41,232 nt of DNA, taken from positions 1-41,232 of IMG/VR virus record IMGVR_UViG_3300046740_000426. One strand, 5' to 3'. The notes under the pieces were generated by a model that saw only the letters and a program-made list of their open reading frames with translations, had not been told where the DNA came from and did not search any database. The position numbers and the translations under genes are program-made. This document shows positions 30,773 to 39,024 of the stretch, in pieces; position 1 is the first letter of the stretch; the number at the start of each line of letters is the position of its first letter. The stretch is from a virus.

Positions 30773-31404
30773 AGACGACCCAGTACATCCGCATCGAGCG
30801 GGCAATCGCTGTTGCCGCCAGGAACGACATCCACGAGCGGTGGATCTGGGGTCTCCGGCTCCTGCGCGATGCCGACGCCTTCGCGCCCGGCAGCTCGCAG
30901 CTGAAGCCTGGCCGCGCCGAGGAACTGATCAAGTCGGCGCGCGCCGCCGGTTTTCCGCTGTCCGAGCGTGAGATCCGCTACCGGATCCAGTGCGCTCGGG
31001 CCTATCCGACCGAGACCCAGATTCGGCACGCAGGTGCCGAATTCGAGGACTGGTCGAGCCTGCGCGCGGCAGGCTTCCCGCCCTTCGAAGCACCGGAGGG
31101 TGAGCCGCCCGCCGACCACCGGACCGATGCCGAGCGTCAGCGTGATCACGCTCGCGCGCTGACCGACATCCTCGGCGAGCAGGGGACGCTGTTCCCGCTG
31201 CGCGATTTCGAGCCGAACGAGACGCCGCTCAAGGTTCTCGCCGCGTATGCGGAGGAGATGGCGGAGCTGACCGCACGGTTCGCCGAGCGGGACCGCCAGC
31301 GCCGCGCCTACCTCGATCAGCTGATCGAGGCGGCCGATGGAGATCTGAGCACGACGTGGCAGGACGCGCACCAGCGCGCGTTCGGCGAGGACGTGGCCGA
31401 ATGA
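30769..31404 (+). CDS. Early hypothetical protein
   Basis: A 211-aa, mostly helical, charged protein. The N-terminal helical region (IERAIAVAARNDIHERWIWG, YRIQCARAYPTE) may bind DNA; the C-terminal half contains a predicted coiled coil (MAELTARFAERDRQRRAY). No family recognised; position as second early gene suggests regulation or replication. Confidence 0.75.
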   Translation: MKTTQYIRIERAIAVAARNDIHERWIWGLRLLRDADAFAPGSSQLKPGRAEELIKSARAAGFPLSEREIRYRIQCARAYPTETQIRHAGAEFEDWSSLRAAGFPPFEAPEGEPPADHRTDAERQRDHARALTDILGEQGTLFPLRDFEPNETPLKVLAAYAEEMAELTARFAERDRQRRAYLDQLIEAADGDLSTTWQDAHQRAFGEDVAE

Positions 31405-31892
31405 ACACCCCGTGGCCCGGTCCGTCGCATCCCCAAGGCCCCGCCGGCCCCGGCCCGTCCGGTCCGGCCACCCCGCACGGCCCGCAGCCCTCCGGCCCGC
31501 CGCCGGGCAATCCGAAGACCGCCGACGAGCAGCTGCTCGGCGACATCGACAGCGCGCTGATCGGCCTACTCGCCCTCACCTACTTCAGCCCGACCGTGTG
31601 CAACACGTCCGCGTCCGTCCGGCAGGTGTGCGCCGGCGAGGTGCTGCTGCATCGGCTGCGGATGGCCCGCCGCGCGGTGCGGGAGCTGGCGGAGGCGTAC
31701 GACCTGACTCCGGCCCACCGGGACCCGTCACCTACAGGTGCTGCCACGGTCGCTACGACCGGTGGGCCGGGCTTCACCCTGCCGTTGCGTCCGGCGGTGC
31801 CGTCGTTCCCGCACGCCCCGGAGCCGCCGCAGCCTGACCCGCGGCCGTCGATCGGTGTCGGCGTGCTGTACGACGCGCTGCCACGGCCCTGA
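31401..31892 (+). CDS. Pro-rich early protein
   Basis: A 163-aa protein from ATG 31401, coupled to the preceding gene by a four-base overlap. A proline/glycine-rich disordered N-terminus (about 40 residues) precedes a helical domain (LLHRLRMARRAVRELAEAYD) with two Cys residues, then another Pro-rich tail. Unknown function. Confidence 0.65.
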   Translation: MNTPWPGPSHPQGPAGPGPSGPATPHGPQPSGPPPGNPKTADEQLLGDIDSALIGLLALTYFSPTVCNTSASVRQVCAGEVLLHRLRMARRAVRELAEAYDLTPAHRDPSPTGAATVATTGGPGFTLPLRPAVPSFPHAPEPPQPDPRPSIGVGVLYDALPRP

Positions 31893-31899
31893 CGTAGTT

Positions 31900-31932
31900 G
31901 CGGGCCTCGCCGAATCCCGTCGGCGGGCCCGC
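31900..31932 (+). terminator. Hairpin without T tract
   Basis: A 12-bp stem with one bulged T (31900-31912 with 31921-31932) and an 8-nt loop, eight bases after a stop codon. It may terminate or merely pause transcription between early gene blocks. Confidence 0.45.
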
Positions 31933-31973
31933 TGATCAACCGGATCAATCTCCCGAGAAGAAAGGCCAATCCG

Positions 31974-32810
31974 ATGACCGAGAACCAGCCTACGGGCACA
32001 ACCTTCGCCGAGCTCGCCGTCGGCGACTGGATCGCCCCCGGTGTGATCAGTGCGCTCGCCGCCGAGGTGCTGCACACCCTGACCTATCCGCACCCCGGCG
32101 GCAACGGCCGGACCCATCTGGTCCTGCGCGAGTTCGGCCAGGCGATGCCGTTCGACGAGACGTACGAGAACGACTTCCCGGTCAGCCTCGCCACCGAGGA
32201 GGAGCTGGCGGGCATCCGGGCCGGCGCCGACCGCGCCGGGCGCATCGCCGACATCCGGGCGTTCGCGGACTGGCTGGAGGCGAACCCGTGGGTGCCACTG
32301 CCGAATCATCTGAGCGCGGCCAAGCAGCTGAACGGCAGCGAGACGGACCCCGTGCCGGCTCTGGCCAAGGTCCGTGAGATCGCCGATCGGCTCGGCGTGA
32401 AGACCGACGAACATCTCGATGACCGGACCCGCATGGAGTATGCCGTCGGCACGGTCACGTACAGCCTGCTGTCCTGGCACAAGGACGGCCGCCCCGCCGA
32501 GCCGGCGCCGGCCGACTGGATGGCCGCCGACACGGAGTCGATCCGGGCCGCCATCGCCGGTGCGATCCGTGAGCCCGACCCGACCGGCCTGGGCTACACC
32601 CGGGTCGACGACGACGCGGACGACCCGACGCCCGTCTCCGGTGCCCGGATCGCCCCGCAAACCGGCGGGATGACCGATGGCGGCCTGGTCGACGAGACCG
32701 ACGCGCCGGAGGACGAACTCATCTCGAGCGCGGACGCCGACATCCTCCGCGCGCTAGACCATGTGGTCGACACCGAGGCGGGCCTTCGTCGGATCAAGGA
32801 GGCCCGGTGA
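31974..32810 (+). CDS. Early hypothetical protein
   Basis: A 278-aa protein with AAAGG upstream of ATG 31974. An N-terminal domain (TTFAELAVGDWIAPGVI, NGRTHLVLREFGQAMPFDE) resembles a small beta-barrel seen in actinophage early proteins, followed by an acidic helical region and an acidic tail. Ends with a four-base overlap into the ParB-like gene. Function unknown. Confidence 0.75.
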   Translation: MTENQPTGTTFAELAVGDWIAPGVISALAAEVLHTLTYPHPGGNGRTHLVLREFGQAMPFDETYENDFPVSLATEEELAGIRAGADRAGRIADIRAFADWLEANPWVPLPNHLSAAKQLNGSETDPVPALAKVREIADRLGVKTDEHLDDRTRMEYAVGTVTYSLLSWHKDGRPAEPAPADWMAADTESIRAAIAGAIREPDPTGLGYTRVDDDADDPTPVSGARIAPQTGGMTDGGLVDETDAPEDELISSADADILRALDHVVDTEAGLRRIKEAR

Positions 32811-33613
32811 TCACCTACGACAGGGTCACCGTGACACCGAGCCTCGCTAAGCAGTGGCTCGGCAAGAACGCCGAGAACAACCGTCAGCCGAAGAAGTCCA
32901 AGATCCCCGCCTACGCCCGCGACATGCTCGCCGGGCGCTGGAATAGCGACACGGGCGAGACGATCAAGTTCGACGAGGACGGCGTCCTCGTCGACGGGCA
33001 GAACCGGCTTTACGCGGTCATTCAGGCCGGAGTCGCGGTCGACTTCGACGTGGCGCGTGGACTGCCGAACGGCGCCATGCAGGTCATCGACTCAGGCGCG
33101 GCCCGGACCGGCATGGACGTGCTGAAGATCGCCGGAGCGACCGACCGTGCCAGATCCGCAGGCATCGTCCGTTGGGTAATTCTCTGGGACGGCAAGGCCT
33201 TCACCGGCAACGGTCCGATCCTGGCCCCGACGAACACCGAGATTCTGGAGCGCTACCGCCAGGAATTTGGCCAGTTCGATGCTGCCGCCCGACGTGCGAG
33301 CGACTGCCAGAACCGTGGGCTCGGCACCGGCACGGTCGCCGGCGTTGCTCATTACCTGTTCTCCCGGATCGACGTCGAGCAGACGCATCAGTTCTTCGAC
33401 CAGTACATCTCAGGCGCCAACCTGCCAGACCGCAGCGCGGTGTTGGCACTGCGTAACAAGATCGCGAAGTCACGGATCGACCGACTCACTCGGGCCGAGC
33501 AGTTGGCGCTGTTCATCCGATCATGGAACGCCTTTCGGGAAGGCCGCGCCGTTGACCGAATGCTGATCAGCCGTGGCGAGCTGACGAACACCAACTTTCC
33601 GCAGCCGACCTGA
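32807..33613 (+). CDS. ParB-like protein with DGQ-RL motif
   Basis: A 268-aa protein from GTG 32807. The ParB/Srx-like half shows AGRWNSDTGETIKFDEDG and DGQNRLYAVIQAG (residues 63-75), a variant of the DGQHRL motif of ParB-type proteins in phages and defence or replication loci. The second half is helical (TNTEILERYRQEFGQFDAA). Family knowledge suggests nucleotide binding or nuclease activity for relatives; the exact role is not known. Possibly a DNA-processing or host-takeover factor. Confidence 0.8.
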   Translation: MITYDRVTVTPSLAKQWLGKNAENNRQPKKSKIPAYARDMLAGRWNSDTGETIKFDEDGVLVDGQNRLYAVIQAGVAVDFDVARGLPNGAMQVIDSGAARTGMDVLKIAGATDRARSAGIVRWVILWDGKAFTGNGPILAPTNTEILERYRQEFGQFDAAARRASDCQNRGLGTGTVAGVAHYLFSRIDVEQTHQFFDQYISGANLPDRSAVLALRNKIAKSRIDRLTRAEQLALFIRSWNAFREGRAVDRMLISRGELTNTNFPQPT

Positions 33614-33726
33614 TGGACGCCTCGCTGTGCTGCACCTGCTGGTGCGAGCACCGGCCTGACCAGCATCACCGCTGGGTCCGGTACCGGCTGCGGCACCTGA
33701 AGCGGCTGCTGCACCGCAAGCCCTGA
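33613..33726 (+). CDS. 37-aa Cys/His-rich microprotein
   Basis: ATG 33613 overlaps the preceding TGA. The product starts MDASLCCTCWCEHRPDQHH, a dense cluster of Cys and His, then a basic helix (RYRLRHLKRLLHRK). It could fold around one zinc ion and bind nucleic acid or a host protein. Short, but the start overlap and composition support it. Confidence 0.5.
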   Translation: MDASLCCTCWCEHRPDQHHRWVRYRLRHLKRLLHRKP

Positions 33727-33759
33727 CCTCCGGCGCGGTCCCCACACCGCACCGGTTCC

Positions 33760-33800
33760 GGCCCGGGACGCGGGCGTTGACGTCGCTCACGTCCCGGGCC
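33760..33800 (+). terminator. 11-bp hairpin between early blocks
   Basis: Perfect stem GGCCCGGGACG / CGTCCCGGGCC (33760-33770 with 33790-33800), 19-nt loop, in the 112-bp gap before the next gene. No T tract. Terminator, attenuator or RNA-processing site. Confidence 0.55.
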
Positions 33801-33838
33801 ACCCCGACCACCTGAAACTTCGCACGAGGGACATAGAG

Positions 33839-34207
33839 ATGACCGACGTTCTGATCCGCGACCCCAACGACACCGGCGAAATCCCCGCCCCCGACCTCGT
33901 CGACACGCACGTCCTCGACGTCGGCGAGACCACCCAGGCGATCCGCCCGTACGAGCTCGACTTCCCGGCCCTGCGCCGCTCGGACGCGTCCGGTGAGCTC
34001 CCGCTGTACGACCCGGCCGAGACGGTCCAGTTCGCGCTGCCCGGCGAGGCGGTCACCGAGGCGATCCAGGGGCCGCAGTCGCCGCCTCCGCCGATCCCGC
34101 CCAACCCGGGCCCGGTCCTGCCGCCGAGGAGGAAGGGCTGGCTGCGCCGGCTCGGGTACGTCGGCCAGCACCGCGCCGACCGGTCGTACCGCTGGAGCAT
34201 CCGGTGA
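33839..34207 (+). CDS. Pro-rich hypothetical protein
   Basis: A 122-aa protein from ATG 33839 behind GAGGGA. Acidic N-terminal half (PNDTGEIPAPDLVDTHVLD), then a Pro-rich linker (PPPPIPPNPGPVLPPRR) and a basic C-terminal helix. Begins a block of over twenty tightly packed genes. Function unknown. Confidence 0.68.
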   Translation: MTDVLIRDPNDTGEIPAPDLVDTHVLDVGETTQAIRPYELDFPALRRSDASGELPLYDPAETVQFALPGEAVTEAIQGPQSPPPPIPPNPGPVLPPRRKGWLRRLGYVGQHRADRSYRWSIR

Positions 34208-34470
34208 CCGCCCGCGAGCCCAGCCCGTACGCGGGCAAGACCGTGAAGATCCGCGACGACGTGGCCGGACTCGGCAGCGCGGAGTACCGCGTCGAGGACT
34301 GGTGGATCAACGTCGCCGGTGAGTCGTGGACCGTCTCGCAGGTCCCGGCGGCCTATGCGTATGCCGCTCGGACTGCTGGATCTACGCCGCTCGACGACGC
34401 GGTCCTGTACGGGAAGGTCGGCAGCTTCGGCCACCTCGTGCACATCTCCGAGATCGAGGCCGACCGGTGA
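34204..34470 (+). CDS. Small early protein
   Basis: An 88-aa protein from GTG 34204. A small beta-rich domain (YAGKTVKIRDDVAG, EYRVEDWWINVAGESWTVS) of a kind common in actinophage early regions, perhaps SH3-like. Function unknown. Confidence 0.7.
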   Translation: MTAREPSPYAGKTVKIRDDVAGLGSAEYRVEDWWINVAGESWTVSQVPAAYAYAARTAGSTPLDDAVLYGKVGSFGHLVHISEIEADR

Positions 34471-34799
34471 CCGCCCGGCAGAAGCGTGAGCCGACCGCCC
34501 ACACCGTCGCCCAGATCGAGGCGCGGTTCGAACTGGCCAGCTACTGGTTCGGCGGCACATGGTGCCCGGCCGTGCATCGCATCGGCGACGGCTACGGGAT
34601 CCGCATCGTCCGGTCGGAGAGCCTCACCCTCAACAACCGCAGCGTCACCTACGACTACTTCTACCTGGACGCCGACGGCACGATCACGACGGCGCCGCGC
34701 GGCTACGCCCGGGAGTACAAGCCGGGCCGGGTCACCGACATCGTCGAGGCGTTCGAGCGGTTCGCGACGCCAAGCCCGACCGCTAGGCGGATCGCGTGA
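34467..34799 (+). CDS. Small early protein
   Basis: A 110-aa protein from GTG 34467. Helix (VAQIEARFELASYWF), a strand pair (YGIRIVRSESLTL, VTYDYFYLDADGTI) and a terminal helix (VTDIVEAFERFA). No family recognised. Confidence 0.7.
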   Translation: MTARQKREPTAHTVAQIEARFELASYWFGGTWCPAVHRIGDGYGIRIVRSESLTLNNRSVTYDYFYLDADGTITTAPRGYAREYKPGRVTDIVEAFERFATPSPTARRIA

Positions 34800-35188
34800 C
34801 CGCGCCGACGCCGAACGCCACGCTGGCGTACCGCGTTTTGGACCACATCGACGCGCACCCGGATCAGTGGAATCAGGGCCTCTACATCGGCCCCGCCGAC
34901 TGCGGCACCGTGGCCTGCTTCGCGGGCTGGACGTGCCTGCTCTCCGGCGAGAAAGCCGCGTACATCGACGGCCGCACGGGATATTCCACCGCGTGGCTCA
35001 TCGGCCACGAGGGAGAGCCGCAGTCGGTCCCCGACCGCGCGGAGCAGCTGCTCCGCGCGGGCCGTCTCGTCGTGCACGAGGACGAGGACGAGGAGGACTG
35101 GGACCTCTTCGGCCCTTCTAACACCCGCGAGGACCTCGGATGGCTCGTCGCCGAGATCTTCGGCCCGCGCCCGGCGGTGACGTCGTGA
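34796..35188 (+). CDS. Conserved-type actinophage early protein
   Basis: A 130-aa protein from GTG 34796. The pattern LDHIDAHPDQWNQGL with CGTVACFAGWTCLL recurs widely in actinophages and actinobacterial genomes as an uncharacterised small domain. A very acidic segment (HEDEDEEDWDLFG) follows. Function unknown. Confidence 0.78.
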   Translation: MTAPTPNATLAYRVLDHIDAHPDQWNQGLYIGPADCGTVACFAGWTCLLSGEKAAYIDGRTGYSTAWLIGHEGEPQSVPDRAEQLLRAGRLVVHEDEDEEDWDLFGPSNTREDLGWLVAEIFGPRPAVTS

Positions 35189-35433
35189 CCGCCCAGATGC
35201 TCACCGTCGCCCGCGCTGAGGCGCTGTTCGCCTCCACCCTGTCCGCGTGCGAGCCCCACGACCGGGCCGAGCTGAAGGCCGCGATCGCCGCCGCCGTCCG
35301 CGACTACCGCGGGGTGGCCGGCTGTGCCGCGCAGATGGCGGCTGAGTACGGGGAGCACCCGGAGCAGGCCGCGCAGCGGATGCGGTGGGCGACAGCTGCC
35401 GCACGGCCGCTCACCCGGGCGGTGGCGCGGTGA
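35185..35433 (+). CDS. Small helical early protein
   Basis: An 82-aa protein from GTG 35185, mostly Ala-rich helix (ALFASTLSACEPHDRAELKA, AAIAAAVRDYRG). Typical small early actinophage protein. No function assigned. Confidence 0.68.
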   Translation: MTAQMLTVARAEALFASTLSACEPHDRAELKAAIAAAVRDYRGVAGCAAQMAAEYGEHPEQAAQRMRWATAAARPLTRAVAR

Positions 35434-35648
35434 TCAGCAGCGAGCACGCCGTGGACCTCGTCATGCGACACGCCTTGGTCCGCGTGCACTCCGGCGCGAT
35501 CGGCCACGAAGCCCACGTCATGGCCGAGGGCATCGTCATCGGCTACCTCCCGGCGCCGAGCCTGCTGATCGAGCACGCCGACGGCACCCAGTCGCACTGG
35601 TCGGTGGACCTGCCGATCGTCGAACTACCAGAGGTGCCCGATGCCTGA
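35430..35648 (+). CDS. Small early protein
   Basis: A 72-aa protein from GTG 35430; overlaps the previous stop. Beta-rich with VRVHSGAIGHEAHVMAEG and SLLIEHADGTQSHWSVDLP. Overlaps the next gene by eight bases. Unknown function. Confidence 0.66.
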   Translation: MISSEHAVDLVMRHALVRVHSGAIGHEAHVMAEGIVIGYLPAPSLLIEHADGTQSHWSVDLPIVELPEVPDA

Positions 35649-35895
35649 GTACTCGAAGCCCAACACCAGCGCCGACTACCGGGCCAGCACACAGGAGTGC
35701 CTAGACCGCGCCCAGCGCGCGCTGGAGGTCGCGGAGGTCAACCTCGACACCCTCGCCGGGAAGATCAATGAGCTCGCTTCTGGGCCGCGAGGCGTGGACC
35801 CGGCGGTCGTCCTCGGGCACGCGGAAGCGCGGACCCGGCTCGGTCAGGCGTGGGCCGAGCTCGCCGATTCGAAGGTCTGGGCGGCGGAGGCATGA
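35641..35895 (+). CDS. Small helical early protein
   Basis: An 84-aa helical protein (YRASTQECLDRAQRALEVAE, LGHAEARTRLGQAWAELAD). May dimerise as a helical hairpin. Starts inside the preceding gene and ends with an ATGA overlap to the next. Confidence 0.67.
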   Translation: MPEYSKPNTSADYRASTQECLDRAQRALEVAEVNLDTLAGKINELASGPRGVDPAVVLGHAEARTRLGQAWAELADSKVWAAEA

Positions 35896-36464
35896 GCATC
35901 GACCTGGGCTCGTACAACACCGTCGCCGACCGGATGCGCGAGTTCTTCGACCGCTACCCCGACGGCTGCCTGCGCCCTGCAGCGCCGTGGCGGGTGGAGC
36001 AGATCGGCGACAAGGCGTTCGTCGTGTTCGAAGCGGCCGCCTACCGGACCGCCGACGACCCCAACCCGGGCGTGGGCACGGCGTGGGAGCCGTTCCCGGG
36101 CCGGACGCAGTTCACCCGCGACTCGGAGCTGATGAACGCCGAGACGAGCGCGTGGGGCCGGGCGATCCTCGCCGTCGGCGCGGCGGATACCCGCAAGGGC
36201 GTCGCCTCCGCCGAGGAGGTCCGCAACCGGCAGACCCCCGACGAGCCGGAGCAGGAGCGGCGGCCGACACGGGCAGCGGTCGAGCTGTTCGAGCGGATCA
36301 CCGCTGCGGCCTCCGAGGAGGAACTTCGCGCCTGCTGGCAGGAGGTCAACCTGGCCGGCTCGAACGGTGAGATCGCCGGTCCGGAGACCGGTCAGCTCAA
36401 GTCGCACATCACCCGCCGGCGCGAGGAGTTCGCCGTCGCCCCGACCGAGGAGGCGCCGGCGTGA
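35892..36464 (+). CDS. Possible ssDNA-annealing/recombination protein
   Basis: A 190-aa protein from ATG 35892. The core WEPFPGRTQFTRDSELMNAE followed by TSAWGRAILAVGAADTRKGV resembles Rad52/ERF-like single-strand annealing proteins of actinophages, where a Ser/Asn 'ETSAWGRA' motif is typical. The C-terminal part has TRAAVELFERITAAASEEEL. Assignment is by recalled sequence style and would need a profile search. Next to an HNH nuclease, it fits a recombination module. Confidence 0.6.
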   Translation: MSIDLGSYNTVADRMREFFDRYPDGCLRPAAPWRVEQIGDKAFVVFEAAAYRTADDPNPGVGTAWEPFPGRTQFTRDSELMNAETSAWGRAILAVGAADTRKGVASAEEVRNRQTPDEPEQERRPTRAAVELFERITAAASEEELRACWQEVNLAGSNGEIAGPETGQLKSHITRRREEFAVAPTEEAPA

Positions 36465-36979
36465 ACCGGTTCGAACAGACCCGTCACGTCCTGCTGCTGG
36501 AGGCCGCGGCGGCAGAGCTGAAGGCGCGCGCGGCGCTCGTGCGCGCCGACCTGGCGGCGGCCGCGCGCAAGGAGCACGAAGAGCAGGGCAGCGCGCCGAC
36601 GTGGCGGTTCCAGGACGTCGGGACGTGGACGCTGCCGTTGTCCCAGCAGTCCGTGTACGTCTCCAACGACGCGGCGCTGCTGGCGTGGGTGGCCGATCGG
36701 CCGGGCTTCGACCCGACCGAGGCCATCGAGACCACCGTCCGGCTCAAGCCCTGGTACGTCGCCGAGCTCCTCCGGCAGGTCCAGGTGGCCGATGGGCAGG
36801 TGATCGACGACGTCGGCACCATCGTGCCCGGCCTGGCGATCAGGGCCGGCGGTGTGCCGGGGACGCTGTCGTTCCGGGCGGACCCGCTCGCCAAGGTCCT
36901 CGCCGGGCAGGCGGCCGGGAAGCTCGTCGACCAGCTCGCGGCAGGGCTGGGCATCGAGGCACCCGATGAAGCGCGGTAG
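36461..36979 (+). CDS. Probable partner of recombination module
   Basis: A 172-aa protein from GTG 36461. An N-terminal helical coil (LLEAAAAELKARAALVRAD), then a beta-rich part (WRFQDVGTWTLPLSQQSVYV, AIETTVRLKPWYVAELL). Similar proteins often accompany recombination or replication genes in actinophages. No activity is assigned. Confidence 0.68.
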   Translation: MNRFEQTRHVLLLEAAAAELKARAALVRADLAAAARKEHEEQGSAPTWRFQDVGTWTLPLSQQSVYVSNDAALLAWVADRPGFDPTEAIETTVRLKPWYVAELLRQVQVADGQVIDDVGTIVPGLAIRAGGVPGTLSFRADPLAKVLAGQAAGKLVDQLAAGLGIEAPDEAR

Positions 36980-37379
36980 CCCGATGCGCCGCACGCCGCT
37001 GAAGTCCAAGCGCACCAGCACCGGGCCGGCGCAGGACGTCGTCGAGGCGGTCTACGAACGGGCGGCCTGGAGTTGTGAGCGCTGCGGGTCGGCCGTCTTC
37101 CCGGTGCGCGGCCTCGACCACCACATCCACCACCGTCGCCCGCGGGCAATGGGCGGCACCGATCGCCCGGATACGAATCTGCCGTCGAACCTGCTGCTGC
37201 TCTGCCCGCCCTGCCACGAGGACATCGAGTCCCACCGCGGTGTGGCGCAATCGCAGGGCTGGCTGGTGCCGCAGGGCGACGACCCGGCGACCGTGGCCGT
37301 CCTGCTGCGCCGCGACATCTGGCGCTACCTGACCGCCGACGGGCGGCATTCCACCACACCCCCTCGGGAGACATCATGA
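36966..37379 (+). CDS. HNH endonuclease
   Basis: A 137-aa HNH nuclease starting at ATG 36966, 14 bases inside the preceding gene. Metal-binding and catalytic elements: CERC (Cys37, Cys40), DHHIHHRRPRAMGG (His55-His56), Asn75 in PSNLLLLC, CPPCHEDIESH (Cys80, Cys83, His84, His90). A basic N-terminus may bind DNA. HNH nucleases in phages often help packaging or recombination; here it sits in the early region, so recombination is likelier. Confidence 0.88.
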   Translation: MKRGSPMRRTPLKSKRTSTGPAQDVVEAVYERAAWSCERCGSAVFPVRGLDHHIHHRRPRAMGGTDRPDTNLPSNLLLLCPPCHEDIESHRGVAQSQGWLVPQGDDPATVAVLLRRDIWRYLTADGRHSTTPPRETS

Positions 37380-37687
37380 CGCTCCGTTCACCGTTCAGTC
37401 CCGCGTTCAACCGCTCCGACGCGAAACGCCTGGCCGCCGTGATGAAGGTCGTGGCCGAGCCGCAGCGGCTGCGGATCATCGCCATGCTCGCCGCGCACGG
37501 CCCGCTGACCGGCGCCGAGTTGGGCGCTGCGCTCGGCGACATCGGGCAGCCGACGATGACGCATCACCTGAACGCGCTCACGACGGCCGGGCTGATCCAC
37601 GGCCGTAAGGAGTCCACGGCGATCCGCCGGCATCTCGACGTGGCTGCCCTCGGCAAGCTCGCGGGTCTGCTGAGTGGCGAGCGGTGA
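37376..37687 (+). CDS. ArsR-like HTH regulator
   Basis: A 103-aa protein from ATG 37376. AAVMKVVAEPQRLRIIAMLA is the ArsR-family signature; GAALGDIGQPTMTHHLNAL is the recognition region, and IHGRKESTAIRRHLDV the wing. No metal-binding Cys box is visible, so it is probably not a metal sensor. A regulator of phage or host genes; targets unknown. Confidence 0.85.
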   Translation: MTLRSPFSPAFNRSDAKRLAAVMKVVAEPQRLRIIAMLAAHGPLTGAELGAALGDIGQPTMTHHLNALTTAGLIHGRKESTAIRRHLDVAALGKLAGLLSGER

Positions 37688-37911
37688 GCGCCCAGGATCC
37701 GGGTGCCGCGATCGGCCAGCAGCCGTACGAGCCGGGCGACTACCGCAAGTGCCCGGCGTGCGCGGCCGAGATCGGGGATCCGTGCCTGATCCTGTCCGGC
37801 TTCGTCGTGGCCGACGGTGTCGCTATCGGCCTTGAGGGCGGCTTCGTGGCGGTGCCCTCCGACCGTCCGCACGGCTCGCGCAAGCTGCGCGCCGGGGCGG
37901 TGAGCCGCTGA
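37684..37911 (+). CDS. Cys-pair small protein
   Basis: A 75-aa protein from GTG 37684. A possible zinc-binding unit with KCPACAAEIGDPC, then GLEGGFVAVPSDRPHGSRK. First of a series of Cys-rich early microproteins. Unknown function. Confidence 0.66.
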   Translation: MSAQDPGAAIGQQPYEPGDYRKCPACAAEIGDPCLILSGFVVADGVAIGLEGGFVAVPSDRPHGSRKLRAGAVSR

Positions 37912-38168
37912 TGGCCGAGATCGCGCCCCGCCTGACCGTCGATGACATCGGCTGGGTCACCCCGGACGAGCCCCGCCTGACGGGCCGGGACTGGCGCCGC
38001 GCTGACCGGCGGGTCGTCGACAACCTGCGCGCCGTCGACCGTGGCCTGTCCGCGTGGGTCGGCTTCGAGCCGAAGGGCCCGGGGGTGGACCTGCTGCTCG
38101 ACGAGCGGCTGATGCTGCGTCCGCCGGACGTCATGGCGACGTGGCCGGTTCGGGGGCGGTCGTCGTGA
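37911..38168 (+). CDS. Small early protein
   Basis: An 85-aa protein (ATG 37911). Basic-acidic mix, with DWRRADRRVVDNLRAVDRGL as a helix. No family recognised. GTGA-type coupling to the next gene. Confidence 0.62.
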   Translation: MAEIAPRLTVDDIGWVTPDEPRLTGRDWRRADRRVVDNLRAVDRGLSAWVGFEPKGPGVDLLLDERLMLRPPDVMATWPVRGRSS

Positions 38169-38413
38169 TCCCACCGATCATGACCCTGCCCGTCGTCGAG
38201 CCCGACCTGAGCACAACGGATGACGACCTCACCCACCTGGTCTGCTGCGATCCGGACCTCTCGCTGTGCGGCCTGGACCTGACCGGCGGCGAAGACGTCC
38301 CGGAACCGCCGGATGCCGAGCAGTGTGAGATCTGCGCGAACAAGGACCGTCTCGACTTGCCGTGTGGTGCCCGGTTCTGCCGTCTGCGGCAGCGCTGGCG
38401 CGGGCGGTCGTGA
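38165..38413 (+). CDS. Cys-rich small protein
   Basis: An 82-aa protein from GTG 38165. Acidic N-terminus, then Cys residues in VCCDPDLSLCG and EQCEICANK and CGARFCRLR, an eight-Cys pattern suited to two zinc sites. It overlaps a tiny membrane-protein gene (TGATG). Confidence 0.63.
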   Translation: MIPPIMTLPVVEPDLSTTDDDLTHLVCCDPDLSLCGLDLTGGEDVPEPPDAEQCEICANKDRLDLPCGARFCRLRQRWRGRS

Positions 38414-38550
38414 TGGCCCGCCCCAATCCGTACCGCCATCCGCTCGGCCGCCGCTGCGGCGACAAGCGCATGTTGCTCGCCGCGCTGCTGCTGACCCTGT
38501 TCTACGCGCTGCCCCGGTACGCGTACGACTGCTGGAGGGGACGACCGTGA
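38413..38550 (+). CDS. 45-aa single-helix membrane protein
   Basis: From ATG 38413: a basic N-terminus (RPNPYRHPLGRRCGDKR), one transmembrane helix (MLLAALLLTLFYALP) and a short C-terminus. Overlaps the previous stop and next start. A small membrane peptide in an early operon; unknown role. Confidence 0.55.
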   Translation: MARPNPYRHPLGRRCGDKRMLLAALLLTLFYALPRYAYDCWRGRP

Positions 38551-38834
38551 CCGACGAGCAGGTACTGAAGGCTGCGGGCGCACCGTCCGGCGAGTCCACC
38601 TCGGCGCGGCTACGGCAGGCACTGCAGGACCTCGCCGCGTCGCAGGCCGACCTGACCCGGGTCGAAACCGAGATGGCCGCTTGGCAGGGGATCTTGGACC
38701 GCGTCACGCGGGAACGCGACTCCCTAGCCCGCCGGTGCGGCGTCCGTTTCGAGGAGGCGCAGCTTCTCCGCGCCGAGCTGGCCAGCGCACGCAAAGAGCT
38801 GGATCTCCTGCGCGGAGGTGCGCGTCATGGCTGA
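38547..38834 (+). CDS. Coiled-coil early protein
   Basis: A 95-aa protein from GTG 38547 with GGAGGGG upstream. Heptad-rich helix for most of its length (LRQALQDLAASQADLTRVE, LARRCGVRFEEAQLLRAEL). Probably dimeric; unknown function. Confidence 0.65.
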   Translation: MTDEQVLKAAGAPSGESTSARLRQALQDLAASQADLTRVETEMAAWQGILDRVTRERDSLARRCGVRFEEAQLLRAELASARKELDLLRGGARHG

Positions 38835-39024
38835 CCTCCTCGACCGCACCGCCCGGCAGGTCCGCCTCCTCGGCGGGATCGTGCACGCCCTGCGCGACGC
38901 CGACAGCAGCCCGGGCGGCCGACGCTACTGGACGGTGTGCGGACGGATGCTCACCGCCGCTGAGGGTGCGGTGCTCACCACGCACGAGGTGTTCTGCTCC
39001 TGCTGCGAACGGACGATGTCGTGA
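38827..39024 (+). CDS. Small early protein with Cys end
   Basis: A 65-aa protein. ATG 38827 is favoured over GTG 38818, because GGAGG at 38814-38818 would lie on that GTG. Helical start (DLLDRTARQVRLLGGIVHAL), YWTVCGRML, and C-terminal CSCCERTMS. Unknown function. Confidence 0.62.
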   Translation: MADLLDRTARQVRLLGGIVHALRDADSSPGGRRYWTVCGRMLTAAEGAVLTTHEVFCSCCERTMS

